The notes: a model not told the origin generated them from the letters alone. A DNA stretch of 64,000 bases from Fasciola hepatica (GCA_948099385.1 CANUEZ040000210.1:1309501-1373500); one strand, 5' to 3'. Positions 29,871 to 42,075 are shown, numbered from the stretch's first letter. Translations and numbers: made by a program.

Positions 29871-30570
29871 GTGTCTGGTGCTCGTTTTCAGTCGACATTT
29901 AATGACGTCACATCATAGTAAAACAACAGATGGTAGATGATGGTGGAATAAGTCGAAAGAGAGAGAGGACATTTTTCGGACGCTTGATTTCGGTGAATTT
30001 CTAGACTGAGAATATGCGTACTTTGTGAAGCCGAGATATCGCGATATAATCCAGGGGATAGCACAACAGTTCGTCCACATATCTCTCTGCAACTGGCTTG
30101 ATGTGAACTCGGATACCGAGATGGCCTTGACTATGTAGAATATCAAAAATTGTGCGGTGCTAAGACATGGGTACGATGAGACGCGGGTGTGTCAGGGTGG
30201 TTTCACATGCTCGAACCAACGAAGTAGCCAGTGAAAACGCCGAGTGATATATTCCAGCTGAAACCTGCGAGGTTTACGTCTGGACGTTGGTCTGCAGACG
30301 AAAATTAGAGTGGCCTGATGTGTGGCTGGTTGGGAATAGTGAGGAGGAGCATTAGCCACAACATTTTTAATACCAAAGATATGGTGTACACCACTGCATA
30401 GCGAAGTCCTAAACACACAACTCACTTGGTGGCTGGTTATGAAAAGCCTATACCAGCGCTTTATGGTGATTATAGGGTGAGTGATTTATTTGAGAAGAGT
30501 AGTATCTATGAGTTGGTAGACTGTCGTGCTCCTCGGGGTATCTTCCATTTGTTTGGTCTACATCAGATAT
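29871..30570. other. No gene recognised
   Basis: About 0.7 kb after the LINE fragment. No domain, repeat partner or RNA gene seen. Confidence 0.4.
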
Positions 30571-31120
30571 CCGACCCTCACCTGTGGCTCCACGAAGCCG
30601 AAACAGGCATCAGCGGTCACACCCCGGCAAACCGCTCGACCGGCGGGCCGAACCAGGTTGAGGTTAACCGATGCTTAAAAACGTCGATGAGACGGCGGCA
30701 AGCGTGCGAAGACGAATACTGCTGCATAGATCGATGAGATCTGTTGGGATCCAACGGCTAACAAGGAAATCCGTCCCATCAACAGGGTTGCGCGGACCCC
30801 TAGATCTAGGTGACTTCTACCGAATGGCGAAAGAGCTCCTAGGGAGTCACCGGCAACCACGCACCAAGATCGGTAAGACGCGTTGGGCACTCCAGTTTGG
30901 TAGACCACCACTCAAAAGGCGTACAAATCGCTCGTTCGGTCACCGGCTCCCAACACAAAAACTTCCTATTGTTCGACAGATAGCACCTGGTTGTGCACGG
31001 GCTAGAGTTGTTACCTCGAACAAAAAGCCGAGTGATGCTAAGGATATCACTTCGTACCAAATCCCCAAGACTGTTCATGGCAAGTTCTCTTTCACTCGGG
31101 CAATCCATGAAACCGGCTCA
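30571..31120 (-). repeat. Second copy of the repeat at 23380-23745 (inverted)
   Basis: Reverse complement contains TGGTTGCCGGTGACTCCC, GTCTTCGCAC, GTCTCATCGACGTTTTT and GGCTTCGTGGAGCC in the same order as 23380-23745. A 155-codon plus-strand frame (30671-31138) overlaps it; I do not recognise its product, and its opposite strand is the conserved repeat. Confidence 0.6.
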
Positions 31121-31199
31121 TCCTCTCACAGGAGCTAGCCGCATAAGAGTAAAAGTAAGTAAAACGGTTTATGATCGATATAAATAGTAAACTGTCTGC

Positions 31200-31765
31200 C
31201 TCCGAGCACATTTTGGATGTGTCCTATAGTGCCATAAACAACTAGGAGCTTTCAGCTAAACGTGGATTACTTCGATTCAGCTGGCAGAAAACGACAAAAT
31301 TAAAAGGCAAGTTGTTTCCACCGTTACGTTGACCACTGCTGACGCAAGCAGCCTATTTCCTGACCAGAGGAATCTGTGCTTAATTTGGCTGAGGATCGAA
31401 ATTGACGAGCTTAATAGTATGGCAAAATACATTGTATCGTACTGTATGAACTTTACAAAACGCACTGAGGTTAGCGCACAACTCTATTTTCTAATATGTG
31501 AGCCAAGTACAAAACAGAATCATCGTTACACATGTTGTCTTGAGAGGGAATGCATCGAAAATTGGAACGTATTTTTGGGGTGGGAGTAACAGGAAGACAA
31601 ATGAAGGTGTGCAAAGAGTGCATGTCGTCCAGGAGTATCTTGTAGGTACATTGTGCGGGAATAGCAGGAGGGTTTCCGTACATATCACCTGTGCAAGTAG
31701 AGAATTGGTACAGGGCAAGAAAGGCGTTTTGATGCACTATGGAATGGTTGGTTGATTAGGGAATC
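31200..31765. other. No gene recognised
   Basis: Overlapping short frames on both strands around 31470-31755, none with a recognisable domain. Confidence 0.4.
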
Positions 31766-31769
31766 GGAG

Positions 31770-32160
31770 GAATTGTATAATATGACTCATCATGCAGCTT
31801 CAACGCTCAATTCACCATTGAAAATCACGGAGACACTGTACAGCTGTTTCATCCTTGTTGGGAATGATAAAACACTTCCGTCACTGGCTTTGAACGGTGA
31901 CAACCCGCTTCCCGCACAGCGATGGGTGCTATATCATATTGTGTAGATGTTCAACAATCCGTTGAGAGCCATCCCGAATAGCCTTGTGGTTAAGGTGTTC
32001 GGTTCACAATCGTTCACTCCGGGTTCGAGTCCCCGCAGGAACTCGGTGGATGTGCACTGCTGATGATTCCTAACAAGGATGAAACAGCTGTACAGCGTTT
32101 CCATGGTTTTCAATGGTGAGTTGAGCGTTGAAGCTGCATGATGAATCATATTATAGAAAT
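31770..32160 (+). repeat. Fold-back element with tRNA-like centre
   Basis: About 90 bp at 31776-31866 (ATGACTCATCATGCAGCTTC, ending GTTTCATCCTTGTTGGGAAT) is the inverted copy of 32066-32155, with roughly ten differences. Between them lies a tRNA-like unit: A-box-like TAGCCTTGTGGTTAAGGTG at 31979 and B-box GGTTCGAGTCC at 32022-32032. The right half looks like a SINE (tRNA head plus tail). The left half looks like the same tail inverted. Confidence 0.65.
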
Positions 32161-32164
32161 CAAA

Positions 32165-33355
32165 TCTCCTACTACTCAAATTGGAAGAATGACTTCTTAT
32201 TTGTTGCACTGCATGCTTTCAGTAGAATAATTAGATAATCAGGCAAGCAACTTCTGTCAGTACCCTGAATGTCCTAACTTGGCGAGGAGGTGTGATCGCC
32301 GAATGCAACCAAGGAAAACAAACCCGACTGACTTTGCTTTGTCACTCACAGATTTATTCAAAGGGTGAATGAAGAAGGCTGTAGCGTCTAGGCTGCATAT
32401 ATATTCGTTTCCCACAAAACCTGATAGAGGTCATTGGTACGTTAATGCGCGAGTGTAGGCGCATGAAACTAAAGTTCTCGTTCAGTTTCAGCGCCGTAGA
32501 TGTTTAGGCTGTGGAGCGAAAATGTTTCATGATGACTGCTGACTTGATGGCCTTTGGAATAGGGATAATGATGGCTTATTTGAAGCGAGCAAAAAGATGA
32601 CTGTCCGGACCTGAGAAAGAGGATATTTTTGACGTTGTGCATAAATTTCCTAAGCCTGTGCAGGGGCAAAAAAAACCCAGGGATCATATCCTGCCATCGC
32701 AAAAAATAGCCTCTATATGGCGAATGTTTCAGACGGGACCGCAAGAACATGAGCTCACAGAAACCAACACAGTGGAATATAATGTGCTCCAGTATACTAG
32801 AAAGTTTAAACGAAGTCAATTTTAAAATCATTTTGTATGGAGTTAATACATCATGTCCGCTCATTGTGATTGAATAAACCATTTGTATCAATCTCAAGTT
32901 GTTTCACTTAGGCCATTGAGAAGAGTAGACGAAATGGTACCTTTCTACGTGATAGTGACAGTAGAAAATAGTTGCAGCCTCCTCCGCATTCCGCCTATTC
33001 TCGGTAAAGAGATGAACCATCTGAACTCATTGTCACGAAGCATCGCTGCTATCAAAAACGGATCATTTTCCTTATCCCATCCATATGCCTGCAGTCAGTC
33101 AACCGCGAGAATCATATTGGTCTTCGTAGCTGGTACACATGCGCATACGCACACAGATGTGCTCACTCAGTTACCCAGCTTTCAGTCAAGACCTGTCTGT
33201 TTCGTGGTCCTTGTAACTGTCTTTAGGCGAAAGGTGAACTGAATTTCGATACGGAAGGTAGCTGAAGATGTTGCATGTGATTTGTCTCAATCGTCCACGG
33301 TTACATGCACCTTCACTGATATTATTCCAACTTGTGAGCAGCTCGTCTTCGGACC
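32165..33355. other. No gene recognised
   Basis: A 142-codon minus frame (32469-32897) has no recognisable domain. Otherwise stop-rich. Confidence 0.4.
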
Positions 33356-33361
33356 TAACAC

Positions 33362-33692
33362 ATGGGGCACATCGTACAATGTCTTCCGGGGGCTGGCACA
33401 TCCCTGGAGGTGTGAGTGTTTATTCTCGCTATTGAAAGCGGCACCAGTATCACGCGGAAAAATTTACGTTGCATTACTCACTTGAAAGGACGATGAACGA
33501 CACCGAAATTTGCGAATTTTACCTTCTAAAGTGCTATATTTAACAACCAAGTGAACACAAAGCTGCCGACATAAATCGACGACACTGTTAGTGGTATATC
33601 AACCAATATGGACTCATTTGTTGTGAATAAACTGGCCATTTTGGACAATTTGACAGCGTTTGTCATTGGGCACTCGAGCCGAATCGCAGTTT
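33362..33692 (-). repeat. Low-copy repeat with 46-codon frame, left copy (inverted partner 36290-36635)
   Basis: Similar to the reverse complement of 36290-36635 over about 330 bp, strongest at 33500-33670. On the minus strand it carries a 46-codon ATG-to-stop frame at 33666-33526, starting MTNAVKLSKMASLF and ending FTWLLNIAL. I do not recognise the family. Confidence 0.7.
33526..33666 (-). other. 46-codon ORF in repeat, left copy
   Basis: Opens with ATG and ends with TAG at the same place as the right copy. The C-terminal half is hydrophobic (VSSIYVGSFVFTWLLNIAL). Four residue differences and one synonymous difference from the right copy, so there is no sign of constraint on the protein. 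Probably not a gene; listed because the frame is intact in both copies. Confidence 0.3.
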
Positions 33693-34249
33693 GTGTGGCG
33701 GTATGCCATCTATTAGCACAGGATTTATCAGTCACCTGCTTGCGGTTTAATCGTGCATTTTCATCTTAGTTTCCCTAATGTGAGAGACTTCAATAAATCC
33801 TATTCATTCACGAAATAATTAACAGTTCACAGTTCTCAGGAGCAGCCTAACTAGGAAGTCAAAACAATCACCAATAAAACAAAGTAGAGAGCAAATTAAA
33901 ATAATAATGGTATTTCGATGAATAAGTTGTGTAATCACAAGAGCCCCGCTGGTCATGATGCTGTACCATATCTTAGTGTCCGTAATCACTGGCTGAATGA
34001 GGCTCGTGGCACCCTATCGTGGAAGCCCGACTCGCCATAAGTGGTCAAGTGAACTGGCCGGGGGTTCTACTACCTTTCTTCCGTGTTATACCATGAATGA
34101 TATAGCATTTGATAAGTGGTATATGACTAATTAACAGAGTTGACATTACCAATCCGACCGTGGGTTGAATTTGATTATTGTATTGTGTTGATTAACTGTC
34201 ATACTGTGATGAAGCTAATCTCTGCACTTTATGAATAGTTGTTAGCTTC

Positions 34250-35640
34250 TTTATATTGATTTCATCCAAGCTGCCACAGCAGTTGGGCCTCTTTCCTAAC
34301 AACACTTCTAACATTTTGTCGAAGCGTTTCCGTCCCGTCGCCATCACTTCCTACGCACTCAAGTTGACTAGGGGTGCTAACCTTGGCCGGTTGCTTTCCT
34401 CTTTTATTGCTCTCAGTGACCTTTATCAATTCACATACAAGCCCAACAAACACCCCCTGGACGCAGTCGCTTCCCGTTTGCCATTTAAGTACTAAAACCC
34501 TGAGTAGTTCTGCTAAATCAGTTCTTTGTGTCCTCCCCGATTACTCTCCTGTTCTTGCTTCGGTTTCTCGTTCCCTACTTCCCCAAAAGCTGGAGTGTTC
34601 GAACTGTCCGGCTTCTATGCTTTCGTGATTTTTCCACAGCACCCAGTGTTCCAAGGTTGATAACAGTTGGTCCGGCTATTTAACCGGCGGCTCTGGTGTT
34701 CTTCAGGATACTGTACTGCCCCCTGTCTTTTCACAACGTACATGACAACGTATCAGCGGCTCATCCTGCCTGTTGATGATGTGGTGCTTCGACAGTCCAT
34801 TTCCAATCAACCCTACTTCGCCTGTTTTTCTGAGAAATCGCGTAATGTTCATCTTTTTCTGGACTGCACCCCAACAATTTCAAATGTTTCACCCTTTCAT
34901 GATCTCCTCATCCCAACGATTAATCGGTCAATAACTCCGTCCCCGTTTCCAGAGCTAGCTCGGTCAGGTACCTAGGTGATACTGTTTGCACCAATTTACA
35001 GTAGTCTTCTCATGTTCTAGATAATTTAAAGAAATGACGTTGATTCTGTTTCCAAGTCCGTAGGATTGAGCAGTTTTGTGCCAATCAAGCTGTCATCATT
35101 TTCTTTGTCCCAAAATGTATCCTACCCGCCTTATTTTACTGCTTTTCTGTAATCTTTCCTGGTCTACTTAAAATGGGTTTTCTTTCACTACATCGCGATT
35201 TAGCTACCATTAGTCCTGTTTCTTTGATTTTCATAGCATCTCATCACGAAAACATGTAACCTACACATTTTTACCCGTAAAAAAACGCTATGAAGTTTCT
35301 TGCGGATCTCACTCATTCTCTTTGTCATGATCTGTCTGTTTGTCGTTCACATCTTTCTACACGTTTCCAGTTTAGACTCATCCCGTCCCTTATAAATATT
35401 TATTGTGATTCTACAGTGCCTTATTTAGCATGTGTTCTTGTTAGCAAGGCGAATGTAGCTGAGGAACTTGGCATCAACCTCGGTAGTTGAACTTGACTTT
35501 TGTTTGTCCGTCTTTCTGCCCATTTTCCTGAGATGTTTCCAAACGGCCAGTCGTGGTTCTCGCTCCTTTTTATGGCTGATATGTGAGTTGTTAACCTAAA
35601 GAAGTCCTCAATAAAATACAATGCAATATTGGGATGATAA
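34250..35640 (+). pseudogene. Jockey/CR1-type LINE reverse transcriptase, decayed 3' half
   Basis: Pieces in order: RFRPVAITSYALKL near 34325 (RT block), YQFTYKPNKHPLDAVAS near 34425-34475, SSAKSVLCVLPDYSPVLASVSRSLLPQKLE near 34510-34595 (palm A region with the usual DYSSAFD-like Asp followed by decay), then LSSFVPIKLSS and FHYIAI, and LTHSLCHDLSVCRSHLSTRFQ with RLIPSLINIY near 35305-35400. It ends near AATAAAATACAATG at about 35610. Shifted frames and stops throughout; the YADD box is not recoverable by eye. A different family from the RTE copies. Confidence 0.7.
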
Positions 35641-35644
35641 TCAC

Positions 35645-36289
35645 GTTAGTTAGTTATTGTGGTATGCGCAGTAACTGTGATTGTTGTATGCAGGGTCATC
35701 AGCGCGTAGTTCAATTTGGGCATAGTTCGCAGTGTTTGAGGAAATCTCTTATAGTTACGGTTAGGTACCAGTTCAGTCAACTTTGGTGATTGTTAGAGAT
35801 TTTGAATAAACTAACGAAGCTGAAGTGAATTGTAATGAACTCGTGATAAAATAAAACAGTTCTAGAGAGCCGTGTGGTCGCCGAAGTTTCTGATTGATAA
35901 CATCAATCCGTATTCTTTCAATTTGGACCATGATAGTAAAAGTACGGGATATCAAAATATATAGAATACGTTTGATAATAATGTTTCAGGTCGTGAGGTA
36001 AACCGTTGCCAAAAAAGCTTCTGTCCCCGTCCATTCGTCTCAACACGTGGATGAGATTAGTACTCATACTCATACGCTGGACAAGAGCACCAACAAGCCA
36101 CTCAGAAGCAAAACTGCTTCAACACTGGAATGACGGAAGCGCGACTGGTAGGTCAGTGTAAGACAATTGGCCCACAGTTTTTTAACCATCCAATGCATTA
36201 ACAAACTCGTTGAAATGACTAGCTAATTTACCAGTACCTATTCACGAATTTGTAACTACTCCTAAGTGGTACTACACAGTACATAGATT
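35645..36289. other. No gene recognised
   Basis: AT-rich, stop-rich; between the LINE end and the right inverted repeat copy. Confidence 0.4.
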
Positions 36290-36635
36290 GTGATTCTACT
36301 CGAGTGCTCAATGACAGACGCTGTCAAATTGACCAAAATGGCCAGCTTATTCACAATAAATGAGTCCATATTGGTTGATATACCACTAACAGTGTCGTCG
36401 ATTTATGTCGACAGCTTTGTGTTCACTTGGTTGTTAAATATAGCACTTTAGAAGGTAAAATTCGCAAATTTCGGTGTCGTTCATCGTCTTTCGAAGTGGG
36501 TAATGTAACAGTTTTCTTGGCGTCATAATAAAAATTCCAAATCTAACTGCTACGGTTTTCAATAGAGAGAATAGACACTCAAAACGCAAGGGATGTGCCC
36601 ACCCTCGGAAAACACATTGTACATGTGAACTTAAT
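36290..36635 (+). repeat. Low-copy repeat with 46-codon frame, right copy
   Basis: Inverted partner of 33362-33692. The best-conserved core is 36309-36490. Carries the same 46-codon frame on the plus strand. Confidence 0.7.
36311..36451 (+). other. 46-codon ORF in repeat, right copy
   Basis: MTDAVKLTKMASLF to LLNIAL and stop, with the same length, start and stop as the left copy. Hydrophobic C-terminus. No ribosome, splice or domain evidence. Confidence 0.3.
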
Positions 36636-36639
36636 GAAG

Positions 36640-38840
36640 CGGAAGTCAGTTAAAGTGAAAATCCAACTACTGCTATCGTGGTCAGCAGCTAAAATGGGAG
36701 TTCGAACCTCTATATTTAGATACGCTCATATTGAATAAGTGTAAAGGTGGGCGTGATAAAACAGTGCAGTATCACCATTAAAAATGTCCACAATAAGTAC
36801 AGGTCGCGTGATGAATTTCGGTCCCTGTATTTTCCACAGTACACGGATAATGTTTGTTAGAACCGGCGGTTGTCAAACATTCATCAAAGTGAACATGTGA
36901 CACTTCTTTTCAGGGTTCGAATCCTACCCCTGCCGCCAGTCATTCCCCAGTTGAAAGCTTCTGATTGGCCGCGATCTTCTCCCTGGAATTTTGTGTCATG
37001 ATACATGATTAAAGCTACATAAAGGACAAAAAGTGATATCTATCAAACTTGTCGTGGTTGGTACACTATTTTTCCCGTTCCTGTTCGCTCTAATGAAAAT
37101 CTACCGCCGGGAATACTTTGCTGGTTCCCTGGGATTCCCCGGGCAGTTTGGCCCCATTCTGGATCTAACCATTGGTCGAAATTTTACGGCCGAACTTCCG
37201 TTCAGACCTTGGGAATTCACGGTTATCTACGGATAATGAGCGCAGAACGACCTTGGTGAACGACAGCCTACGTAACCGATGTTACTGAAATCAGATCCAC
37301 CTCACACTCGAAAATAACTCGGTGGTTTCCGCTTACTATTGGTTCCATTTTTTGTCGTGTTACGGTCTGAATTCGTTCATTTTGTATGCATTGTACGCAC
37401 AACTGTATGATATACACTGATCATACATGCATCCGAAAACTAACCACGCTTTTTATCTGCTACATTGAGATAGTTTTTTCGAAAAAATTGAACATTCCTC
37501 TAAGCATCATTTTTGTTGTTTTCTCCACAACTTCCAGTCATACTAGATTTTAACCAGGTGATTATATGCTCAGTTGTATGCTTTCTGTTGAACTAATAAC
37601 TCACAAAGTCTTTTAGCTTCCACTGGAAAGACCTTCGCTTCCCTGTTTATCAACCACATTTCACGGGTGTATCCTTGCGTTGCATTGGTTTACCGTGCGT
37701 GTATTGCTTGTCCTCGAACTAAATGACTACTACGTTTCTTTTAGACTGGATTGACTTTCGCTTATCCAATTCGTGATCGCATAGATATCAACTAATGTTG
37801 ATTCGTCCTGTGTAAGCTATCAGCTCTCTCTCGTAATTTGATTCCTATCTAGATTTTGACACCTTTTCTGAGACCCTCTTTTCCAATTTTGCCTTACAGT
37901 ATTGATCTTGAAACCGGTTATCATCTCCAGTCTTGTCCTCCCGAATGTAAAACGTCATGGGACTAATTAGCCTGCGATCTATTAGTCCTAGATTGTTTAC
38001 TCTTCCGATAGTGTTTTTGAACAGCCGACACCTTTCAGTATATCTGTCGTAGATACTTGTGCTCCACATGGGGACAGGGGATATTCAGAATAAGTTCGTC
38101 TGATCTCTGTTGGTACTGAATATATCAAAGATCACATCAGATGAACTCGTCGGTCAAATCTAGATGTCGTGCACACTCTTGCCCATAGACGGTTCAGTCT
38201 CGTTTCGCGTCAACAGGATATAGATAAATCGCCGTCACTGTCTTCGCACATTTACAATTGATAGCCCACTCAGCGATCGACTCCCATGATGAACTTATTT
38301 CCCGTAGGAACCTAAGTGGTGTGATAACATTACAAATAAATTGCAGAGAACGCATGACTGATTGAAGAACTTCTCGCGCCGGTGCCGCGCACGCGGTTTA
38401 AACTCTGCGGAGTTTCCAATAGGCAATCGTTAGGTGCAAAAGCTAAACGAAATGTTGACGTGATAGGAGCTCAAAAAACCTTACCATTGTCCGTCTCGAA
38501 AGTGGATAGTTGGGAGCTACGGAAACGTGCCGATAACAAAACTTTCTGGACACACGATTGACCTTAGCCACACAAAGTCCTGTGCAAATTGAATTGGGAA
38601 AAATTAGATAAATAAGTCTTGCTATCTAGGCAGCTATATTTCACCCGGAGGTCGGAGGTCGGATGAAGTGATTCACGAATTCGGAAGGCGCGTCTGACTT
38701 TTGTCAACCTCAGCCATCTGTTGAGTCAGAGGGTTATCCGTTTACTTACCTAAGGGCGAGTGTACGCTGCACTATTCAGAAACTTGACCACTGTAGGCGA
38801 AGGATACACGAATATCATTGGTATTCGAACACTGATTTCT
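36640..38840. other. No gene recognised
   Basis: 2.2 kb of stop-rich DNA. A weak tRNA-like look at 36861-36937 (GGCGG and CCGCC ends, GGTTCGAATCC) lacks a proper T-stem and A-box. A 67-codon frame at 37033 has no recognisable domain. Confidence 0.4.
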
Positions 38841-38844
38841 TTGT

Positions 38845-39150
38845 AGCATTGCTCGAATCTGGTGGGAGCACCGTATCAGCAAAGCTGAGGTTCAGCATAG
38901 AGTATTAGGTACACGAACCAAATTATTAAGTAAAACAATTAAGCTAACCAGAATGAGGTCGTTAAGACATTTGTTGCGCATGTCACCGGATAGGATTCCT
39001 GAGTACGCATAATTCGCTGAGGCGGATAGTGGTTGGAAGGTCAGTGAAGGTAGCCAATCCGTATGGAAAGCCTTACGAGTAAACTTGGTCATGCAGTGCG
39101 TGTTAGGCTTCCAGAGTGGAATCCAAAAGATTATTCTACTCAATAGTTAG
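38845..39150 (+). pseudogene. RTE-like LINE 3' end fragment
   Basis: One frame reads SIARIWWEHRISKAEVQHRV, then LTRMRSLRHLLRMSPDRIPE, then a stop and FAEADSGWKVSEGSQSVW. This is the C-terminal block also seen at 29107-29300 and 26440-27115. The rest of the LINE is absent, consistent with 5' truncation. Confidence 0.75.
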
Positions 39151-39519
39151 CTACATGCTAGAATATGGTTGGGTATCGCGATAAGTTGCGCTTTTGTATT
39201 CACAATCTTCCTTTATCGGCTTGATGGTACAACTTGTAGTCCTGTTTTTAGGCTTTTCGTACTTGTTTTTGGTTTTTTCCGATTGAAGCTCTTTCTAAGA
39301 CACAGCAACCAAAACCACTGCACTCAGTGTTTGTTTGATGGTCGTTAGAACTGAACTGATGAACTGAGCACATACGTGATAGGCTAATGGTTGAATGAAG
39401 ACACTGATTAACCGACAAGAATGCCAAATATTTGTCTAGACCTTCAGTAAATAAATCCGGAGTTCTTTAAGGTGCAAACTCTTAACTTTTGCTTTTCTCT
39501 GACTCTAGTAAAAATACTC

Positions 39520-39798
39520 CTTTTCTTCTATTACATGCTTGTGCATGAGTGCAGTGGAAGGGGTATGTACCCCATAGCCACGAGGGCCCACTGCGCTATT
39601 GGAGATAATCGGTAACCGAACCCTGAGACTTGGAGTGGAGAACCACAAGGTCCCAATAGATCAGGCGTGGTAACGCTTCGGACGGCAGTGAGAATTACTG
39701 TCTACCACCAAAGTAACCGGTGATGGCGAGGATTCGAACCTCGGACCTCTGAGGTGGTAAGCAGACGCTCTAAACCATTCGATCACCAGCGGCCGGGG
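39520..39798 (-). mobile_element. Full-length tRNA-derived SINE
   Basis: Best copy in the window. On the minus strand it begins with a tRNA-like head from about 39794: GGTGATCGAATGGTTTAGAG (A-box region), then GAGGTTCGAATCCTCGCC (B box), with GGTGAT and ATCACC able to pair as an acceptor stem. The common body follows (TGGTGGTAGACAGTAATTCT, then GCAGTGGGCCC, then CCACTGCACTCATG), then a short AT-rich tail. About 275 bp. It would be transcribed by pol III and moved by a LINE. Confidence 0.87.
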
Positions 39799-40164
39799 AA
39801 ATCATTTCTGACCACCGAGGCTCGTATCGCATGGCATCTGTTCATTCAGATGTTTATGGTTTAATTTACATTATTTCAAAAGTTCGGTTAATTTTCGAAG
39901 AAAATCACACTGTTCATAATCCTGACCAGTGCTTCAAATGGCTTTTGACCGTAGCTTGCTTTCAGATTCCATCTGCCCTGAGCATGCTTCGTTCAGCACA
40001 GTGTATCAGCGAAGCTTCTGTTACGCGTCTTGTTGATATATTGAACAATAATCAATGTCGCTTGTCACTTATCGAATGTTATGTTAGCAAAATGGAACGT
40101 TTTTCGTTCTCAAATTAGCAAGCTCAACTATTGTATGCAAGTGGTATACGGATGGTCAGATAAA

Positions 40165-40390
40165 GTTTACTGGAACTACAAGACAGGTTTCGCGGTTTTC
40201 GCCGCTCATCAGGTATGCTTGCGCGATTCTACTCTATGCTAACTACCAATATTTCAACTGGCGATGACATTTCCGTCGTTCTCAAACGTAGATGCGAGTA
40301 AGCAACCCGAAGGACTATCAGCGAAGCACCTGCCCACTCTCTTGATGCACAACTGAGCTAACAGTGAATCAAGACCAGCTGCTTTTGAGA
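40165..40390 (+). repeat. Low-copy repeat family b, copy 1 (other copy 62490-62790)
   Basis: Shares GGTTTCGCGG, ATTTCAACTGGC and CTCTTGATGCACAA then AATCAAG, in the same order, with 62490-62790. The spacing differs by deletions. No coding frame recognised. Confidence 0.5.
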
Positions 40391-40814
40391 TGAAAAATTT
40401 AACGTTTGTGTTCGTGTTCACCAGTAATGTTTTCCATCTTTGATGACCCCTCGCACTTTTGAATATTAAACTTTTACGCATTCGTTTTTGCCTTACTATC
40501 AAATGAATTTATCACCTAATCGAATTTGAGATAAACCTGTCTCTAGTCTGTACCGTTTTTGATCAGATTGCCAGTGGATGGATGAAAGCAGAGTGATTAG
40601 CCGAGAGTATTCTAACTTTAGGCTGTTGAACAGTGATATCCCATTCAGCATATGATTTCGATGAAAGTTCTCTGACACTCATCTTTAATAGCACCATTTG
40701 CTTCAGTTATTTTAGTCCGATGGAAATGCTTGGTTTAAACTGTCTCAGTATTACTAGATGCCATGCCAGTTGTGTTGGAGAATAAAAAAAGTGTTGGTTT
40801 AACACTATTTGTGA

Positions 40815-40985
40815 ATAGCAGTGATCAAACGGTCGTCCTCATGAATTTTGAACCACGACGTCCCGGATCGATTCTCGCCACCGCCGGTCACTTCCTCATT
40901 CGGCAACGTTTGATTGACCACGGCCCCGTTTCAGAAATATTGTACATTGTTGTTTAATAAATAAAGGAATTAGAATAGTGTTGTG
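40815..40985 (+). repeat. Low-copy repeat family c, copy 1 (other copy 57605-57790)
   Basis: AACGGTCGTCCTCATGAATTT, CACTTCCTCATT and an AATAAATAAA-like end are shared, in order, with 57605-57790 at moderate identity. Ends in an A/T-rich tail like a retroposon. Confidence 0.5.
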
Positions 40986-40989
40986 ATTG

Positions 40990-42021
40990 GTATTATCATT
41001 GCTTTCAATGGGCACAAAATCGCATCAACAATGTATCGAAATTCGATACCATAGATGACCATTTTACTCAATCTGATGCGGTATTTCTTTTCGGATGCGG
41101 TATAGAAAGGAAGAATTCCTGAATAGTTTTCATTACGCGCAATTTTTCACCAGTTTATTTTGTGAAACAGCAGGTAAACCTAGTGTTTTGAGGTAATACT
41201 TTAGCGTTCAGCACAATGGAGCTTGATGAAGGTTGCGAGTACGTCCGTAGGAAAGATTAGGGTGACGTGCCTTGCTAACTGGAGACAGACATAGTCAATA
41301 GGGTGTAAAAATACTGATTGAAGAGGTGTCATCAGTTAATTTTCGATAAGAGAAAATATCTGATAGATCCCTTGTGATCAACCACACGGACAAAAATTCC
41401 GGAGAAGCTAGATGAACCATATGTATCATATATTCCGTGTATCGTTTATGTATCTTTAAAGGAGTGCTGGTCGTGGATACCTTAGCACGAACCATCCTAT
41501 CGGTGGTTTTTATATCTCACTACTAAATTGATAGTTATAACTATCCAGCCAAGAGAAGATATCACATGGCAAATGATAAAACGATCGCTTTCATGATAGT
41601 GTAGCGTTCTGGGGATGGCCAAGTGTGTTTGTGTAAAATCACTGAATGAAAGGAAGTTAGCTAAATGTTTGACTAATATCAACATAGCTCTAGACAGTAT
41701 GCTTATTGTTTGGTGCCACAAGGCCGTATTCGTTGATTGTCGGCTTACATTACCGGTAATTCATTTCGAATTTCGATAATTTGTCATGTTTGATCTTCGT
41801 TGCTGTTCACAAACTGGAAAATTTACGTTGTTCAAAATGTATATTTTATTTTTGTTCAATAAAACATTCAGTACTCACACGCGAGCCCAGTTGAATGTAG
41901 CTGATAATAAATACAGTGTGGTGGCATCGCCAAACGTTTTTGCCTTTGATGTCGGTTGCTAGTGAGGCCAATGTTTCAGAATGATACGGGCAAGGGATTG
42001 GCTTGGTTCACATGGTGTATG
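40990..42021. other. No gene recognised
   Basis: AT-rich intergenic DNA downstream of the PDE4-like gene. Confidence 0.45.
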
Positions 42022-42075
42022 TTGTGTGTGTGTGTGTGTGTGTGTTTGTGTGTGTGTTAGAGAGAGAGAGAGAGT
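42022..42075. repeat. Compound (TG)n(AG)n microsatellite
   Basis: TG run with one TTTG interruption (42022-42058), followed by AG units to about 42074. Confidence 0.95.

Noticed and set aside
30671..31138. A 155-codon host gene.
   Set aside because: The stretch is part of a repeat whose other copy at 23380-23745 does not preserve the frame.
36861..36937. A tRNA gene with GGCGG and CCGCC ends.
   Set aside because: Only the B-box-like GGTTCGAATCC and five acceptor pairs look right. The T-stem does not pair well and there is no A box.
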